Of a stretch of DNA of 14,378 bases, positions 7,591 to 14,378 are shown in pieces. The notes below the pieces were generated by a model, which worked only from the letters and a program-made list of their open reading frames with translations, made no database searches and was not told where the DNA came from. The stretch is from Alistipes sp. (lineage in GTDB: Bacteria; Bacteroidota; Bacteroidia; Bacteroidales; Rikenellaceae). The position numbers were made by a program, and so were the translations under genes. The DNA is taken from NCBI GenBank assembly GCA_017561105.1, contig JAFZDR010000177.1, positions 1-14,378 on the forward strand, written 5' to 3'. The first letter of the stretch is position 1. Every line of letters starts with the position of its first letter.

Positions 7591-7862
7591 TAGCTTCTAA
7601 CTTTTTTAATCTGTTTGTTGTACACCGCAGCCCTGACCTTCTCGTAGGAGCAGTTCATCTCTCTCGAGAGCTGGTCGATAGCTCTAACCTTTACCTCTCC
7701 GGCACGGACACGGCGTTGCACCTCGTTACCGATGTACAGCCTCTCCAGGGCGGTTCGATTTAGCAGCCCCTGCTGCCACATCATCTTTACAGCCTCGGAT
7801 AGGCTCTTATTCTGAACTATACCAAGTAGTGATATCAACAATTTTCTCTCTGTCAGGTTCAT
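7590..7862 (-). CDS. Small HTH-like protein of unknown function
   Basis: 90-aa basic, mostly helical protein. Residues about 60-83, RAIDQLSREMNCSYEKVRAA and the few residues after it, look like a helix-turn-helix. It starts 2 nt after the stop of the 788-aa gene and runs into the protease gene by a TAATG overlap, so it is part of the structural operon. It could be a DNA-binding regulator of the cluster or a terminase-small-subunit-like protein; the position just before protease and capsid fits either. No firm family recognised. Confidence 0.6.
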   Translation of the reverse strand: MNLTERKLLISLLGIVQNKSLSEAVKMMWQQGLLNRTALERLYIGNEVQRRVRAGEVKVRAIDQLSREMNCSYEKVRAAVYNKQIKKVRS

Positions 7863-7864
7863 AA

Positions 7865-10231
7865 TCAGTCTTTTAATAGTCGTTCAAATGTACATCGTAT
7901 GACGCCGCTCTCGGTGTTCCAATCATCTATCTTGACAATGCGATATAGCGAGCTCTCCCCCTGAATTTTGAAACGAAAAGTGGTTAATATGGATGGCTTC
8001 GGGCCATTCTCCGTAAGGATAGATGCTGTTTCTGCTATTGTCGGACAGATGTCAAGAACTACTCGCTGCCCCTCTGTTTGTCGTCGCAATTCGGGTAGAT
8101 GATAGGTGCGCAAACCATCTATTCCGTTTCGCTCTTCAAAACCGAGATTTATATCTTCGTTATCGACAAAGGCGGCGTAAGGGTAACTATAGAAGGTATC
8201 GCTGGCAACCCAGCACTCCCCTTCTGGTAGCGGTCGCATACCTCGGTAGCAGACAATATGGGGCGAAAAACTGCCATCGGCGCTCTCGTTCTGCCCACCA
8301 GTATCGCCCACCTGCATCAACGATGCCGAGGGTGCTAAACTGACCACATTGGTGGTGTTTACGGTTGTTGTAAACAGGCTCTCACCCATTGTTTCCCTCG
8401 CCTCTGTTGTTCCGTAGAGCGGGTTGCGGTAGCTCCATCTACCGAGTGTCGTTTTGTTCTCAGTGTTGAATTTTTCGGAGGCTCTATCACCCTCTTTATA
8501 GAGGAAGATATGTGTCTGAGGCGTGCCAATTCCGCAATCGGCAATCTCCACACCGCGCGAGTGGTCGATAATGTTGCTTATCTCCACCACCTCATCCCGG
8601 TATATCGATTCGAGTGGCTCGATATGGACCTCTTTGCGCTCACGATCCGTGAAAAATGCGAGGTTGAACATCTCACCGAGGGCTGCGAGCAGCTCCGATT
8701 GCCTGATGTCGCGAGGTGCAATATCCTCGAACTTGAGTGTCGAACCATATCCCGGTGCTGCGGTGAAGTAGGGCTGCAGAGTGGTGCCGTTGCCGATGGT
8801 GATTTTCATTCCCATCTCGGCACCGCCAAACCAGAACTTATCCAACAAGAACTCCTCGCCTGCGGCAACCTCTTGCGTCGGAAATCGGATATCCATCACA
8901 ACATCCACTGTGCCCTCCTCGGTAACATGACCGGTATACAAAGCCCAATCTTCCTGATAGACGCTCCATCCATCGGTGGCGTTGTCGCGATAGTAGAGTC
9001 GTGCCGTTGTAGGAGTGGTGGTAGATGTCTCTACCGAGGCCGAGCGCGACGACCACTGTCCCATATTGTAGATATCTCCGTTTGGGTAGATTGCCACAAG
9101 TTGATACTCTCTATTATCCACATGGTCGAACACTACTGCGCGATATCGCCAATTGGCCGAAAGGGAGTTGCGATGATCTTTAAATGTGTTGGCGAGAGGG
9201 AATCTCATATGCAATCCGCTCAGTCCCATCACGGTGTTAAATCCGGCAAACTTCTCGCGTGAGACGATTCGGTATTCGGTGGTGTATTCGAGGTGGAGCA
9301 GGAATCCCACTTTTACTGCGATTTTTGGTGTGAAGCAGATGTTTCCGCCTTGATTCTTCGAGAATGTGTTGTATGTGTTGAAGCACTCCACCATCTGCAC
9401 ACCATCACTATCTACCATTTCGGGGTCTGCATTATCCACAATCGGGCCTACTGAGTGGGCAACCATACTTGTTGTGGCATAGACTCGTCCCAAGCTGTCG
9501 GCGGTGGCGGTGACGGGCTCGGAGCGTCGGGCGAAGAAGTTGCACTTCGATTTTGATGCCGATACATCACCTCGCATATAGTCGCCACTCATGTAGAGCG
9601 ATTGTCCCAACTCGCTATCAAGGAAGTTGCTGTGTAGCGTGTAGCCCAACTTGGCAAACATCGCCTTTACCATTGCTGCGACAGAGATAAATGGGTGGTA
9701 GTCATCCGTAAGCATCACATGCTCGATAGGCATGAGTTCCGATGAGTATCCGAACACCTCACCTCCTCGCCAGACAGGTAGAAAACGGATGGCATTTTCG
9801 CCCTCCCACGACTCGGCAATGGTCGAGAGGTTATAATCGGCCTCGAATGGAATGTCAAGGTCGGAGAGTTTGCCATATACCACCGACTCTATCCACTCTG
9901 CACCTCCCTCGCGGATGCGAAGTTTGTAACCGTCGTCGTTACCTCCGCTGATTGTGGTCGAGATAAGGTATGCCGTGCCGTTGAATATCTCGACGCCACC
10001 CCTTCTAACCTTGGCGGTGTGGTGCTCCATGTTAAATCGCGATACGGCATAAATATCTCTCGAAGAGCCTAATACAGCGTTGTTTGCAGCTGTAGCAGGG
10101 AGTGTCAGCTCTATTGTTCTGCCGCTTCTTTCGCCCTCTACCGAGGTGAGTTTTTTGATGTCGAAATCAATCGGAATAGTCGGCAACTTCTCGATGTCGC
10201 ACCTCTTGTCGTCAATCCACAACTCAATCAT
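7865..10231 (-). CDS. Large tail/baseplate-like virion protein of Bacteroidetes phage type
   Basis: 788-aa protein, the largest in the cluster. The N-terminus has a strand-rich region with DIKKLTSVEGERSGRTIEL and LPATAANNAVLG (about residues 28-60), a pattern typical of large structural proteins near the tail tip in Bacteroidetes phages. The rest is beta-rich with many aromatic and Gly residues and no membrane segments. The ATG at 10231 overlaps the previous stop in an ATGA junction, so it is preferred over an in-frame ATG at 10255. Likely role: host-contact or tail-tip structure. No tape-measure gene lies upstream, where such phages usually have one. The exact family is not named. Confidence 0.6.
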   Translation of the reverse strand: MIELWIDDKRCDIEKLPTIPIDFDIKKLTSVEGERSGRTIELTLPATAANNAVLGSSRDIYAVSRFNMEHHTAKVRRGGVEIFNGTAYLISTTISGGNDDGYKLRIREGGAEWIESVVYGKLSDLDIPFEADYNLSTIAESWEGENAIRFLPVWRGGEVFGYSSELMPIEHVMLTDDYHPFISVAAMVKAMFAKLGYTLHSNFLDSELGQSLYMSGDYMRGDVSASKSKCNFFARRSEPVTATADSLGRVYATTSMVAHSVGPIVDNADPEMVDSDGVQMVECFNTYNTFSKNQGGNICFTPKIAVKVGFLLHLEYTTEYRIVSREKFAGFNTVMGLSGLHMRFPLANTFKDHRNSLSANWRYRAVVFDHVDNREYQLVAIYPNGDIYNMGQWSSRSASVETSTTTPTTARLYYRDNATDGWSVYQEDWALYTGHVTEEGTVDVVMDIRFPTQEVAAGEEFLLDKFWFGGAEMGMKITIGNGTTLQPYFTAAPGYGSTLKFEDIAPRDIRQSELLAALGEMFNLAFFTDRERKEVHIEPLESIYRDEVVEISNIIDHSRGVEIADCGIGTPQTHIFLYKEGDRASEKFNTENKTTLGRWSYRNPLYGTTEARETMGESLFTTTVNTTNVVSLAPSASLMQVGDTGGQNESADGSFSPHIVCYRGMRPLPEGECWVASDTFYSYPYAAFVDNEDINLGFEERNGIDGLRTYHLPELRRQTEGQRVVLDICPTIAETASILTENGPKPSILTTFRFKIQGESSLYRIVKIDDWNTESGVIRCTFERLLKD

Positions 10232-11190
10232 AACTCCGCCTCCTCTCTGCTCCACTCCGAGATATCCAACGCTATGCAGGTCGGTTCGCCAAAGAGGTCG
10301 CTCTCTATGGTTGATGTGAGCACCATAACCTCTCTGCTGCCCTCGGATTGTTCAATCCAAACCTTTGGCGAGGCGATAATTTGGGCGAGAGCCTCTACCG
10401 TTGTGCTCGGCTCGTAGCGGGAGATAAGGGTAATGTTCGATTCAAGCGTTGAGCGCACCATACGCCTGTTATCTCCTGCGCCAATGTGTAGTTTGTTGCT
10501 CTTAAGTTTGCGTTTTGCCACTATCGGGAATGTATAGCGCTCGATAGAACCCGCTTCCGATATCCACGCCAAGCGACACTCTCTTTTGTGGTGTGCTCGT
10601 ACAGTGTAGCATAGTGATGCGAAAGGAGTGTTGTTACGCAATATCTTCACATCGAAATAGTGAGCCTCGGAGTCGCAATCGTCGGCTGCAATGGTGAGGA
10701 CGACGGCCCCCGTAGCGGTTGTGTAATCCATCACCATGTTGTCGCCGGAGTTTGTATCGATGCTTGCGACAAGGCGATCGCCAGCCTCTACCAGTAGTAA
10801 CAACTCATCCCTCTCTCCGAAGGCGATATGGCGATGCTCGGCCATTGTTGTAACCACCGCAGGTGCAGTGCATAGGCTCTTGTTGGTTGATATCAGCAGT
10901 GTTTCCGACACCCTATCTTCAACTCGAATGGCACAGGCTCGTGTCGGGGCATCTTTGAACATTGTCGAGGTGTGGCTTGGCGCATACTCTGCAAATCGCT
11001 CTATGTAGGGTGCGACATTTATCTCTGCCGAAACAACGCTTCGCAACTGTTGCATGGCTATCACCTCATCGGTTGTTGCATCTATTATCTCCACCACGAT
11101 ATCGGTGGGCTCCTCCGTTTCGCTCTCTATTCCGAAGAACAAACCCTGATGCAGAGGGGTGAAATCCGGGGATATTTTTCGAAGTCTCAT
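10228..11190 (-). CDS. Tail-associated virion-like protein of Bacteroidetes phage type
   Basis: 320-aa protein. After MRLRKISPDFTPLHQGLFFG comes a beta-sandwich-like domain with INVAPYIERFAEYAP (about residues 57-71), matching a pattern of phage proteins encoded directly before the large tail-tip protein in Bacteroidetes phages. The C-terminal third has RKLKSNKLHIGAGDNRRM and ends in acidic residues. The frame is open to 11229, but the ATG at 11190 follows the upstream stop (11210) by 19 nt with an A-rich leader, so it is chosen. It ends in an ATGA overlap with the 788-aa gene, suggesting the two proteins are made together. Confidence 0.55.
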   Translation of the reverse strand: MRLRKISPDFTPLHQGLFFGIESETEEPTDIVVEIIDATTDEVIAMQQLRSVVSAEINVAPYIERFAEYAPSHTSTMFKDAPTRACAIRVEDRVSETLLISTNKSLCTAPAVVTTMAEHRHIAFGERDELLLLVEAGDRLVASIDTNSGDNMVMDYTTATGAVVLTIAADDCDSEAHYFDVKILRNNTPFASLCYTVRAHHKRECRLAWISEAGSIERYTFPIVAKRKLKSNKLHIGAGDNRRMVRSTLESNITLISRYEPSTTVEALAQIIASPKVWIEQSEGSREVMVLTSTIESDLFGEPTCIALDISEWSREEAEL

Positions 11191-11209
11191 TGCTTTAAAT
11201 TTTGTGTTG

Positions 11210-11611
11210 TTAGAAAATTGTTTCGACATAGGCCTCCGCCTCCATGGCTAAAGCTCCGTGAGAGTCGATACCGTTGAGTGGTTCAATGGTCAGCTCATCT
11301 ACCACCGCCACAAACTCCGCTTGCGACAATCCGACAAAGATCTCGGTCAGATGCGACTCCATTTGAGCGAACAGTTCATTTCGTTCCGCAGGGGTAAGCT
11401 TTGCCGCCTGGTGGGCGAGGGTTAGAGTTACTTTGTAGGTTATTCGACCATTTTTTCGTCCCTCGATGCTCGAAAATTTGGGTTGGGACATAAAAGCGGC
11501 GGGGTAGCGGGTGATTGTGGTCGGATAGTACGATTTATCGTGTAAGGTAAAGCTGTAGCCATACCCCGACGCCAACCCCTCCACCGTGCCGCACAATAAG
11601 GCACGATTCAT
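11210..11611 (-). CDS. Small tail-terminator-like protein, first gene of the phage-like operon
   Basis: 133-aa soluble protein. Its size, alternating strands and helix pattern (LTPAERNELFAQMESHL at about residues 77-93) recall phage tail-completion or tail-terminator proteins, but no diagnostic motif was recognised. It is the promoter-proximal gene of the eleven-gene run, with the start at 11611 preceded by an A/T-rich leader of about 150 nt from the candidate promoter. Unknown function is the safe statement. Confidence 0.5.
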   Translation of the reverse strand: MNRALLCGTVEGLASGYGYSFTLHDKSYYPTTITRYPAAFMSQPKFSSIEGRKNGRITYKVTLTLAHQAAKLTPAERNELFAQMESHLTEIFVGLSQAEFVAVVDELTIEPLNGIDSHGALAMEAEAYVETIF

Positions 11612-11747
11612 AGGTTAAAATGTTGTTAAGTGTGTTAATAATTTGTTCGTGGCTGTCGAAAACAAGAGAAATGTTCCGAGCAGTCAGCCATTTTTGATGT
11701 TGAGAAGGTTTTTAACATCGAAGAACCGAGTGTTGAAAACCAAGTGT

Positions 11748-11766
11748 CGATTGACGCCGATTGACG
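11748..11766. repeat. 9-bp direct repeat at the operon start
   Basis: CGATTGACG occurs at 11748-11756 and 11758-11766, a 10-bp period (one helical turn). The second copy lies just downstream of the minus-strand -7 box, over the expected transcription start, so a regulator binding here could repress the phage-like operon. Function is inferred from position only. Confidence 0.45.
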
Positions 11767-11769
11767 GTG

Positions 11770-11777
11770 CAAATATA
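11770..11777 (-). promoter_or_regulatory. Candidate promoter (-7 box) of the phage-like operon
   Basis: The minus strand reads TATATTTG, matching TAnnTTTG. About 21 nt upstream, at 11802-11799, CTTG is a partial -33 match. Transcription would start near 11763 and give a leader of about 150 nt before the ATG at 11611. It is the only consensus-like box I found between mqnA and the first gene on this strand. Confidence 0.5.
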
Positions 11778-11892
11778 TAATCCGAAAAGGGGGCTTGTCA
11801 AGAGTTTTTGGATAATTTTTACAACTTTTTAACCCTTCGGTCAGGGCAAATTCCTCTGATTGAAAGGCTTGGCCGACAGAAAATTTTTTCAC

Positions 11893-11914
11893 TTTTTCTA
11901 AAAAAATAGAAAAA
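11893..11914. repeat. A/T-rich perfect inverted repeat upstream of mqnA
   Basis: TTTTTCTA and TAGAAAAA form a perfect 8-bp inverted repeat around six A residues. It ends about 26 bp before the mqnA -7 box, so it covers the region upstream of the -33 position and may be an UP-like element or operator. Chance is possible in such A/T-rich sequence. Confidence 0.4.
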
Positions 11915-11940
11915 TGGGAACACCCTGTATAAAATTTGCT

Positions 11941-11948
11941 TATCTTTG
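11941..11948 (+). promoter_or_regulatory. Candidate promoter (-7 box) of mqnA
   Basis: The plus strand reads TATCTTTG followed by CA, an exact Bacteroidetes -7 consensus match. No good TTTG is seen at the -33 position. It would give a leader of about 55-60 nt before the ATG at 12010. It faces away from the phage-like operon. Confidence 0.55.
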
Positions 11949-12009
11949 CAATGATAATGGCCCGCTTAAAAGGGTCGGATAAGTCAAACAAAAAGCTCGC
12001 AAGCGATGG

Positions 12010-12780
12010 ATGATGGCAGTAAACACAAAAATAATAGCCGTGTCGTATTTGAATACGATACCGTTCATCTATGGACTTCGACACCACGCTAATCTCGGTG
12101 CCGAACTGTTGCTTGCACCCCCTGCTACATGCTATCAAAACTTTGTCGAAGGTAAGGCCGATATTGCGCTTATACCTGCGGCTATGGTACCATCGTTGCC
12201 CGATGCAGAGATTATTACCGACTACTGCATTGGTGCAATCGATAAGGTGCGTACCGTCGTCGTAGTAACAAATACACCTATCGACAAGGTGCGTCGCATC
12301 TACCTCGATTCCCACTCTAAAACCTCGGTGCAGCTTTGCGGTTACCTTGCCAATAAGTTGTGGCATATCGAGCCTGAGTGGATCTCTATGGAGGATTATT
12401 CGGTGCTCGACAATGCACAGGAGGGCGATGCATTCCTGCTTATTGGCGACAAGGTCTTCGATCACGAGGGCAAATTTGCCCACTCATACGACCTCGCTGC
12501 CGAGTGGCGCAAGGCAACCAAGATGCCGTTCACTTTTGCAGTGTGGGTAGCACGCAAGGGCCTCTCGTACGAGTTGCACGACGAGTTGCAGGCGGCATTT
12601 ACATTCGGTATGGAGCACATCTATGAGGCTATCCTCGAGAGCGACTATGCCGACCGCGACTACGCCTACGAATATCTGACAGAAAATATCGATTTCTTGT
12701 TCGATATACAGAAACATAAGGCACTTAAAAAATTCTGGGACTTTGGCTTGAAGATTGAGCCGAAGGTCAATCCCGGCTGA
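12010..12780 (+). CDS. mqnA: Chorismate dehydratase MqnA (futalosine menaquinone pathway)
   Basis: 256-aa enzyme that converts chorismate to 3-[(1-carboxyvinyl)oxy]benzoate, the entry step of the futalosine route to menaquinone. It has a periplasmic-binding-protein-like fold but acts in the cytoplasm. The family N-terminus, VSYLNTIPFIYGL (about residues 11-23), is clear. GKADIALIPAAMVPSL (about 48-63) is the next conserved block, and a third conserved-looking region with IGAIDKVRTVVVV follows. The length is typical. Two adjacent ATGs (12010, 12013) are possible starts. The first of three plus-strand genes; a 100-nt gap separates it from corA. No other mqn gene is in the window. Confidence 0.9.
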   Translation: MMAVNTKIIAVSYLNTIPFIYGLRHHANLGAELLLAPPATCYQNFVEGKADIALIPAAMVPSLPDAEIITDYCIGAIDKVRTVVVVTNTPIDKVRRIYLDSHSKTSVQLCGYLANKLWHIEPEWISMEDYSVLDNAQEGDAFLLIGDKVFDHEGKFAHSYDLAAEWRKATKMPFTFAVWVARKGLSYELHDELQAAFTFGMEHIYEAILESDYADRDYAYEYLTENIDFLFDIQKHKALKKFWDFGLKIEPKVNPG

Positions 12781-12792
12781 AGGTAATCTAAA

Positions 12793-12831
12793 GGTGTTCG
12801 GGCTCTTGACAAAACTTCCACCGAGCACACC
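12793..12831 (+). terminator. Weak hairpin between mqnA and corA
   Basis: GGTGTTCGG (12793-12801) can pair with CCGAGCACACC (12821-12831) with a two-base bulge and a loop of about 19 nt. No T-run follows, so it is at best a weak terminator or an mRNA structure. Recorded because the 100-nt gap has no clear promoter box for corA. Confidence 0.2.
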
Positions 12832-12880
12832 CCTGACAAAAAATCGAAGTTAAACCTTACTTAACACACAAGGAAAAGAG

Positions 12881-13864
12881 ATGATTACTATCTACTTGAA
12901 GCAATACAACAAGATTATCCGCAACGCCGATACCGATCTTTTCGACGATCTCGGCTTCGACGATATTCTCTGGATCGATATGGTGCAGCCAACCATCAAG
13001 GAGCAGAAGGCTGTCGAGAATTTTATGGAGATAAGCCTACAGACCAAACAGCAGGTCGAGGAGATTGAGTCCACCTCAAAGTATTCCGAGCACGAGAACG
13101 CCATTATCTCGAACTCGAACTTCTTCGTCCCTACGGGCGATAGTTTCGAGGTTGAGCCGGTATCTTTTATCCTCTCGAACGAGGGTGTCTTGGTTTCGGT
13201 GCGTCAGGCCGATATGCGCACATTCCGCGAGGCCGAAAAACGCTTGCAGATGAACTACCGCAGCTTCTCGACAGGCTACCACATCCTTATCTCGTTGCTC
13301 GAGGTGCGAATCGACTTCGACGCCGACCTCGTCGAGATGGTAGGTCGTCAGGTTTCAGCACTTTCGAAGGGCATCAACAAGGAGGATTCGATCGACAAGG
13401 CTGTGATCCACCGTATCAACACCTTGCAGGAGCGTACGATGATCTTGCGTGAGAATATCTTCGACCGCCAGCGTATCCTCTCGGGTATCCTGCGAAGTGA
13501 GCGCTTCCCTAACGATATCTATCCGCGCTTGCAGTTGATGATTAAGGATGTTAACTCGTTGATCTCGCATACCGACTTCTCGTTCCAGCGTCTGGACTAT
13601 ATCCAGGATTCGGCCCTCGGTCTTATCAATATCGAGCAGAACGAGGTTGTTAAGATCTTCTCGGTGGCAGCTGTGGTCTTCATGCCTGCGACACTCGTTG
13701 CGAGTATATATGGTATGAACTTCCGCTTAATGCCTGAGTTAGAGTGGGTTTACACCTTGCCTAATGGTTGGGAGTTGCCGCTTGGCTACATCTTCGCCAT
13801 CGGTTTAATGGTTCTCGCCTCGGGCTTGACAATGGGCTATTTCCGCTACAAGAAGTGGTTGTAG
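12881..13864 (+). CDS. corA: CorA-family divalent cation channel
   Basis: 327-aa CorA-type magnesium/cobalt transport protein. The large cytoplasmic N-terminal domain (about residues 1-250) includes LWIDMVQPT near 30-38 and a long helical region. Two transmembrane helices lie at about 258-276 and 301-320, with the signature YGMNF loop at 277-281 at the end of the first, and a basic C-terminus (YKKWL). Proteins of this family are inner-membrane pentamers with the GMN motif as selectivity filter. The ATG at 12881 has a purine-rich stretch (AAGGAAAAGAG) just upstream, one of the better ribosome sites here. It may be cotranscribed with mqnA and the following amidohydrolase; no promoter box was seen before it. 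Confidence 0.93.
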   Translation: MITIYLKQYNKIIRNADTDLFDDLGFDDILWIDMVQPTIKEQKAVENFMEISLQTKQQVEEIESTSKYSEHENAIISNSNFFVPTGDSFEVEPVSFILSNEGVLVSVRQADMRTFREAEKRLQMNYRSFSTGYHILISLLEVRIDFDADLVEMVGRQVSALSKGINKEDSIDKAVIHRINTLQERTMILRENIFDRQRILSGILRSERFPNDIYPRLQLMIKDVNSLISHTDFSFQRLDYIQDSALGLINIEQNEVVKIFSVAAVVFMPATLVASIYGMNFRLMPELEWVYTLPNGWELPLGYIFAIGLMVLASGLTMGYFRYKKWL

Positions 13865-13901
13865 AACGACAATACAAAACGACTAACACAACACATTAAA
13901 T

Positions 13902-14378
13902 ATGATAAAGACACTTGTTGCATCGTTATTGTTGGTATCGAATGTAGGTATTGACTGGTTGAATTCTAAGTTTGACACATACGACAAAATCCAGAAGCAG
14001 CTCCATGAGTATGCCGAGCCTGGATATATGGAGTATAAGAGTGCCGAGTTGTTCATCAAGCACCTCGAGGAGCACGGTTTCAAGGTAGAGCGTGGCGTTG
14101 CAGGTATACCGACAGCCTTTGTTGCGAGCTACGGCTCGGGCAAGCCGGTTATGGCGGTACTTGCCGAGTACGATGCACTCCCGGGTTTGTCGCAGGACGC
14201 ATCTCCAAAGAACAACCCTGTTGTTGAGGGTGGCTATGGCCACGCTTGCGGCCACAACCTTATTGGTACAGGCGCATTGTCGGCCGCAGTGGCAGTGTCG
14301 AAATGGTTGGCTGAGGGCCACCAGGGAACTATTCGCTTGTATGGCTGTCCTGCAGAAGAGGGCGGTGGCGGCAAGACC
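13902..14378 (+). CDS. M20-family amidohydrolase, AbgB-like (5' part)
   Basis: The first 159 codons are visible; the gene continues past the window. It matches M20D amidohydrolases such as the p-aminobenzoyl-glutamate hydrolase subunit AbgB: EYDALPGLSQ (about residues 89-98), GGYGHACGHNLIG (about 110-122, with Cys116 and His118 as expected metal ligands) and CPAEEGGGGK (about 149-158, with the catalytic Glu pair). The first 16 residues (MIKTLVASLLLVSNVG) are hydrophobic and might be a short signal or anchor, but the evidence is weak. The likely reaction is metal-dependent hydrolysis of an amide bond in N-acyl amino acids or small peptides; the substrate is not deducible. It lies 37 nt after corA on the same strand with an A-rich leader. 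Confidence 0.88.
   Translation, partial: MIKTLVASLLLVSNVGIDWLNSKFDTYDKIQKQLHEYAEPGYMEYKSAELFIKHLEEHGFKVERGVAGIPTAFVASYGSGKPVMAVLAEYDALPGLSQDASPKNNPVVEGGYGHACGHNLIGTGALSAAVAVSKWLAEGHQGTIRLYGCPAEEGGGGKT

Larger units (their letters stand above)
11612..12009. other. Divergent intergenic region between the phage-like operon and mqnA
   Basis: About 400 bases without a convincing gene. It holds a minus-strand -7 box, a 9-bp direct repeat, an AGTGTYGA repeat (11729-11736 and 11743-11750), a 6-bp inverted repeat GATGTT/AACATC (11696-11701 and 11714-11719), an A/T palindrome and a plus-strand -7 box. A long minus-strand frame crosses it but starts inside antisense mqnA and looks like chance. No tRNA or attachment-site repeat was found. 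Confidence 0.7.

Noticed and set aside
8510..9262. Plus-strand open frame of 250 codons opposite the 788-aa gene
   Set aside because: Antisense shadow of a clear structural gene in a tight operon; Cys/His-rich composition typical of spurious frames.
11833..11846. CCCT/AGGG hairpin in the intergenic region as a terminator
   Set aside because: Only 4 bp of stem and no gene ends near it on the strand with the following T-run.
11635..12483. Long minus-strand open frame of 282 codons crossing the intergenic region
   Set aside because: It begins antisense inside mqnA, has no recognisable protein pattern, and its intergenic part carries promoter boxes and repeats.
1..14378. CRISPR array, tRNA, rRNA or insertion sequence
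   Set aside because: No regularly spaced repeats with unique spacers, no cloverleaf-like sequence recognised, and no transposase frame.

Overview
The window looks like chromosomal DNA from a Bacteroidales bacterium, probably Rikenellaceae (Alistipes-like). The evidence is TAnnTTTG-type -7 promoter boxes, A-rich leaders in place of strong Shine-Dalgarno sites, a chorismate dehydratase (MqnA) of the futalosine menaquinone route, a PG_1098-type THUMP-like methyltransferase, and phage structural proteins with the look of Bacteroidetes phages. The genus is inferred, not proven.

Layout. (1) Positions 31-2657, minus strand: two housekeeping-type genes, a THUMP-like SAM-dependent methyltransferase and a short ComEC/Rec2 DNA-uptake channel. 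Each has its own -7-like box only a few bases before its ATG. (2) Positions 2675-11611, minus strand: an unbroken, tightly packed run of eleven phage-derived genes. In transcription order these are a small tail-terminator-like protein, two tail/baseplate-like proteins (320 and 788 aa), a 90-aa HTH-like protein, a ClpP-type prohead protease, an HK97-like major capsid protein, a 156-aa virion-like protein, a portal, a DUF6712-like connector, a holin and an NNPGNIR-motif cell-wall hydrolase. Most junctions are 1-28 nt gaps or short overlaps, and no gene is visibly broken. No terminase, integrase, tape-measure, replication or lysogeny-repressor gene is present. (3) Positions 11612-12009: a divergent intergenic region with a minus-strand promoter for the phage-like operon, a plus-strand promoter for mqnA, and several short repeats. 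(4) Positions 12010-14378, plus strand: mqnA, corA and the 5' part of an M20/AbgB-like amidohydrolase that runs off the window.

Interpretation. The most interesting object is the compact 8.9-kb phage-derived particle cluster. It has head, tail-tip and lysis genes but no packaging motor or mobility genes, and it sits between mqnA and comEC. It could be a decayed prophage that kept intact genes, a satellite relying on a helper, or a domesticated particle such as a gene-transfer-agent-like system. Only the gene content, order and boundaries are seen directly. Domestication and any functional link to comEC are inference.
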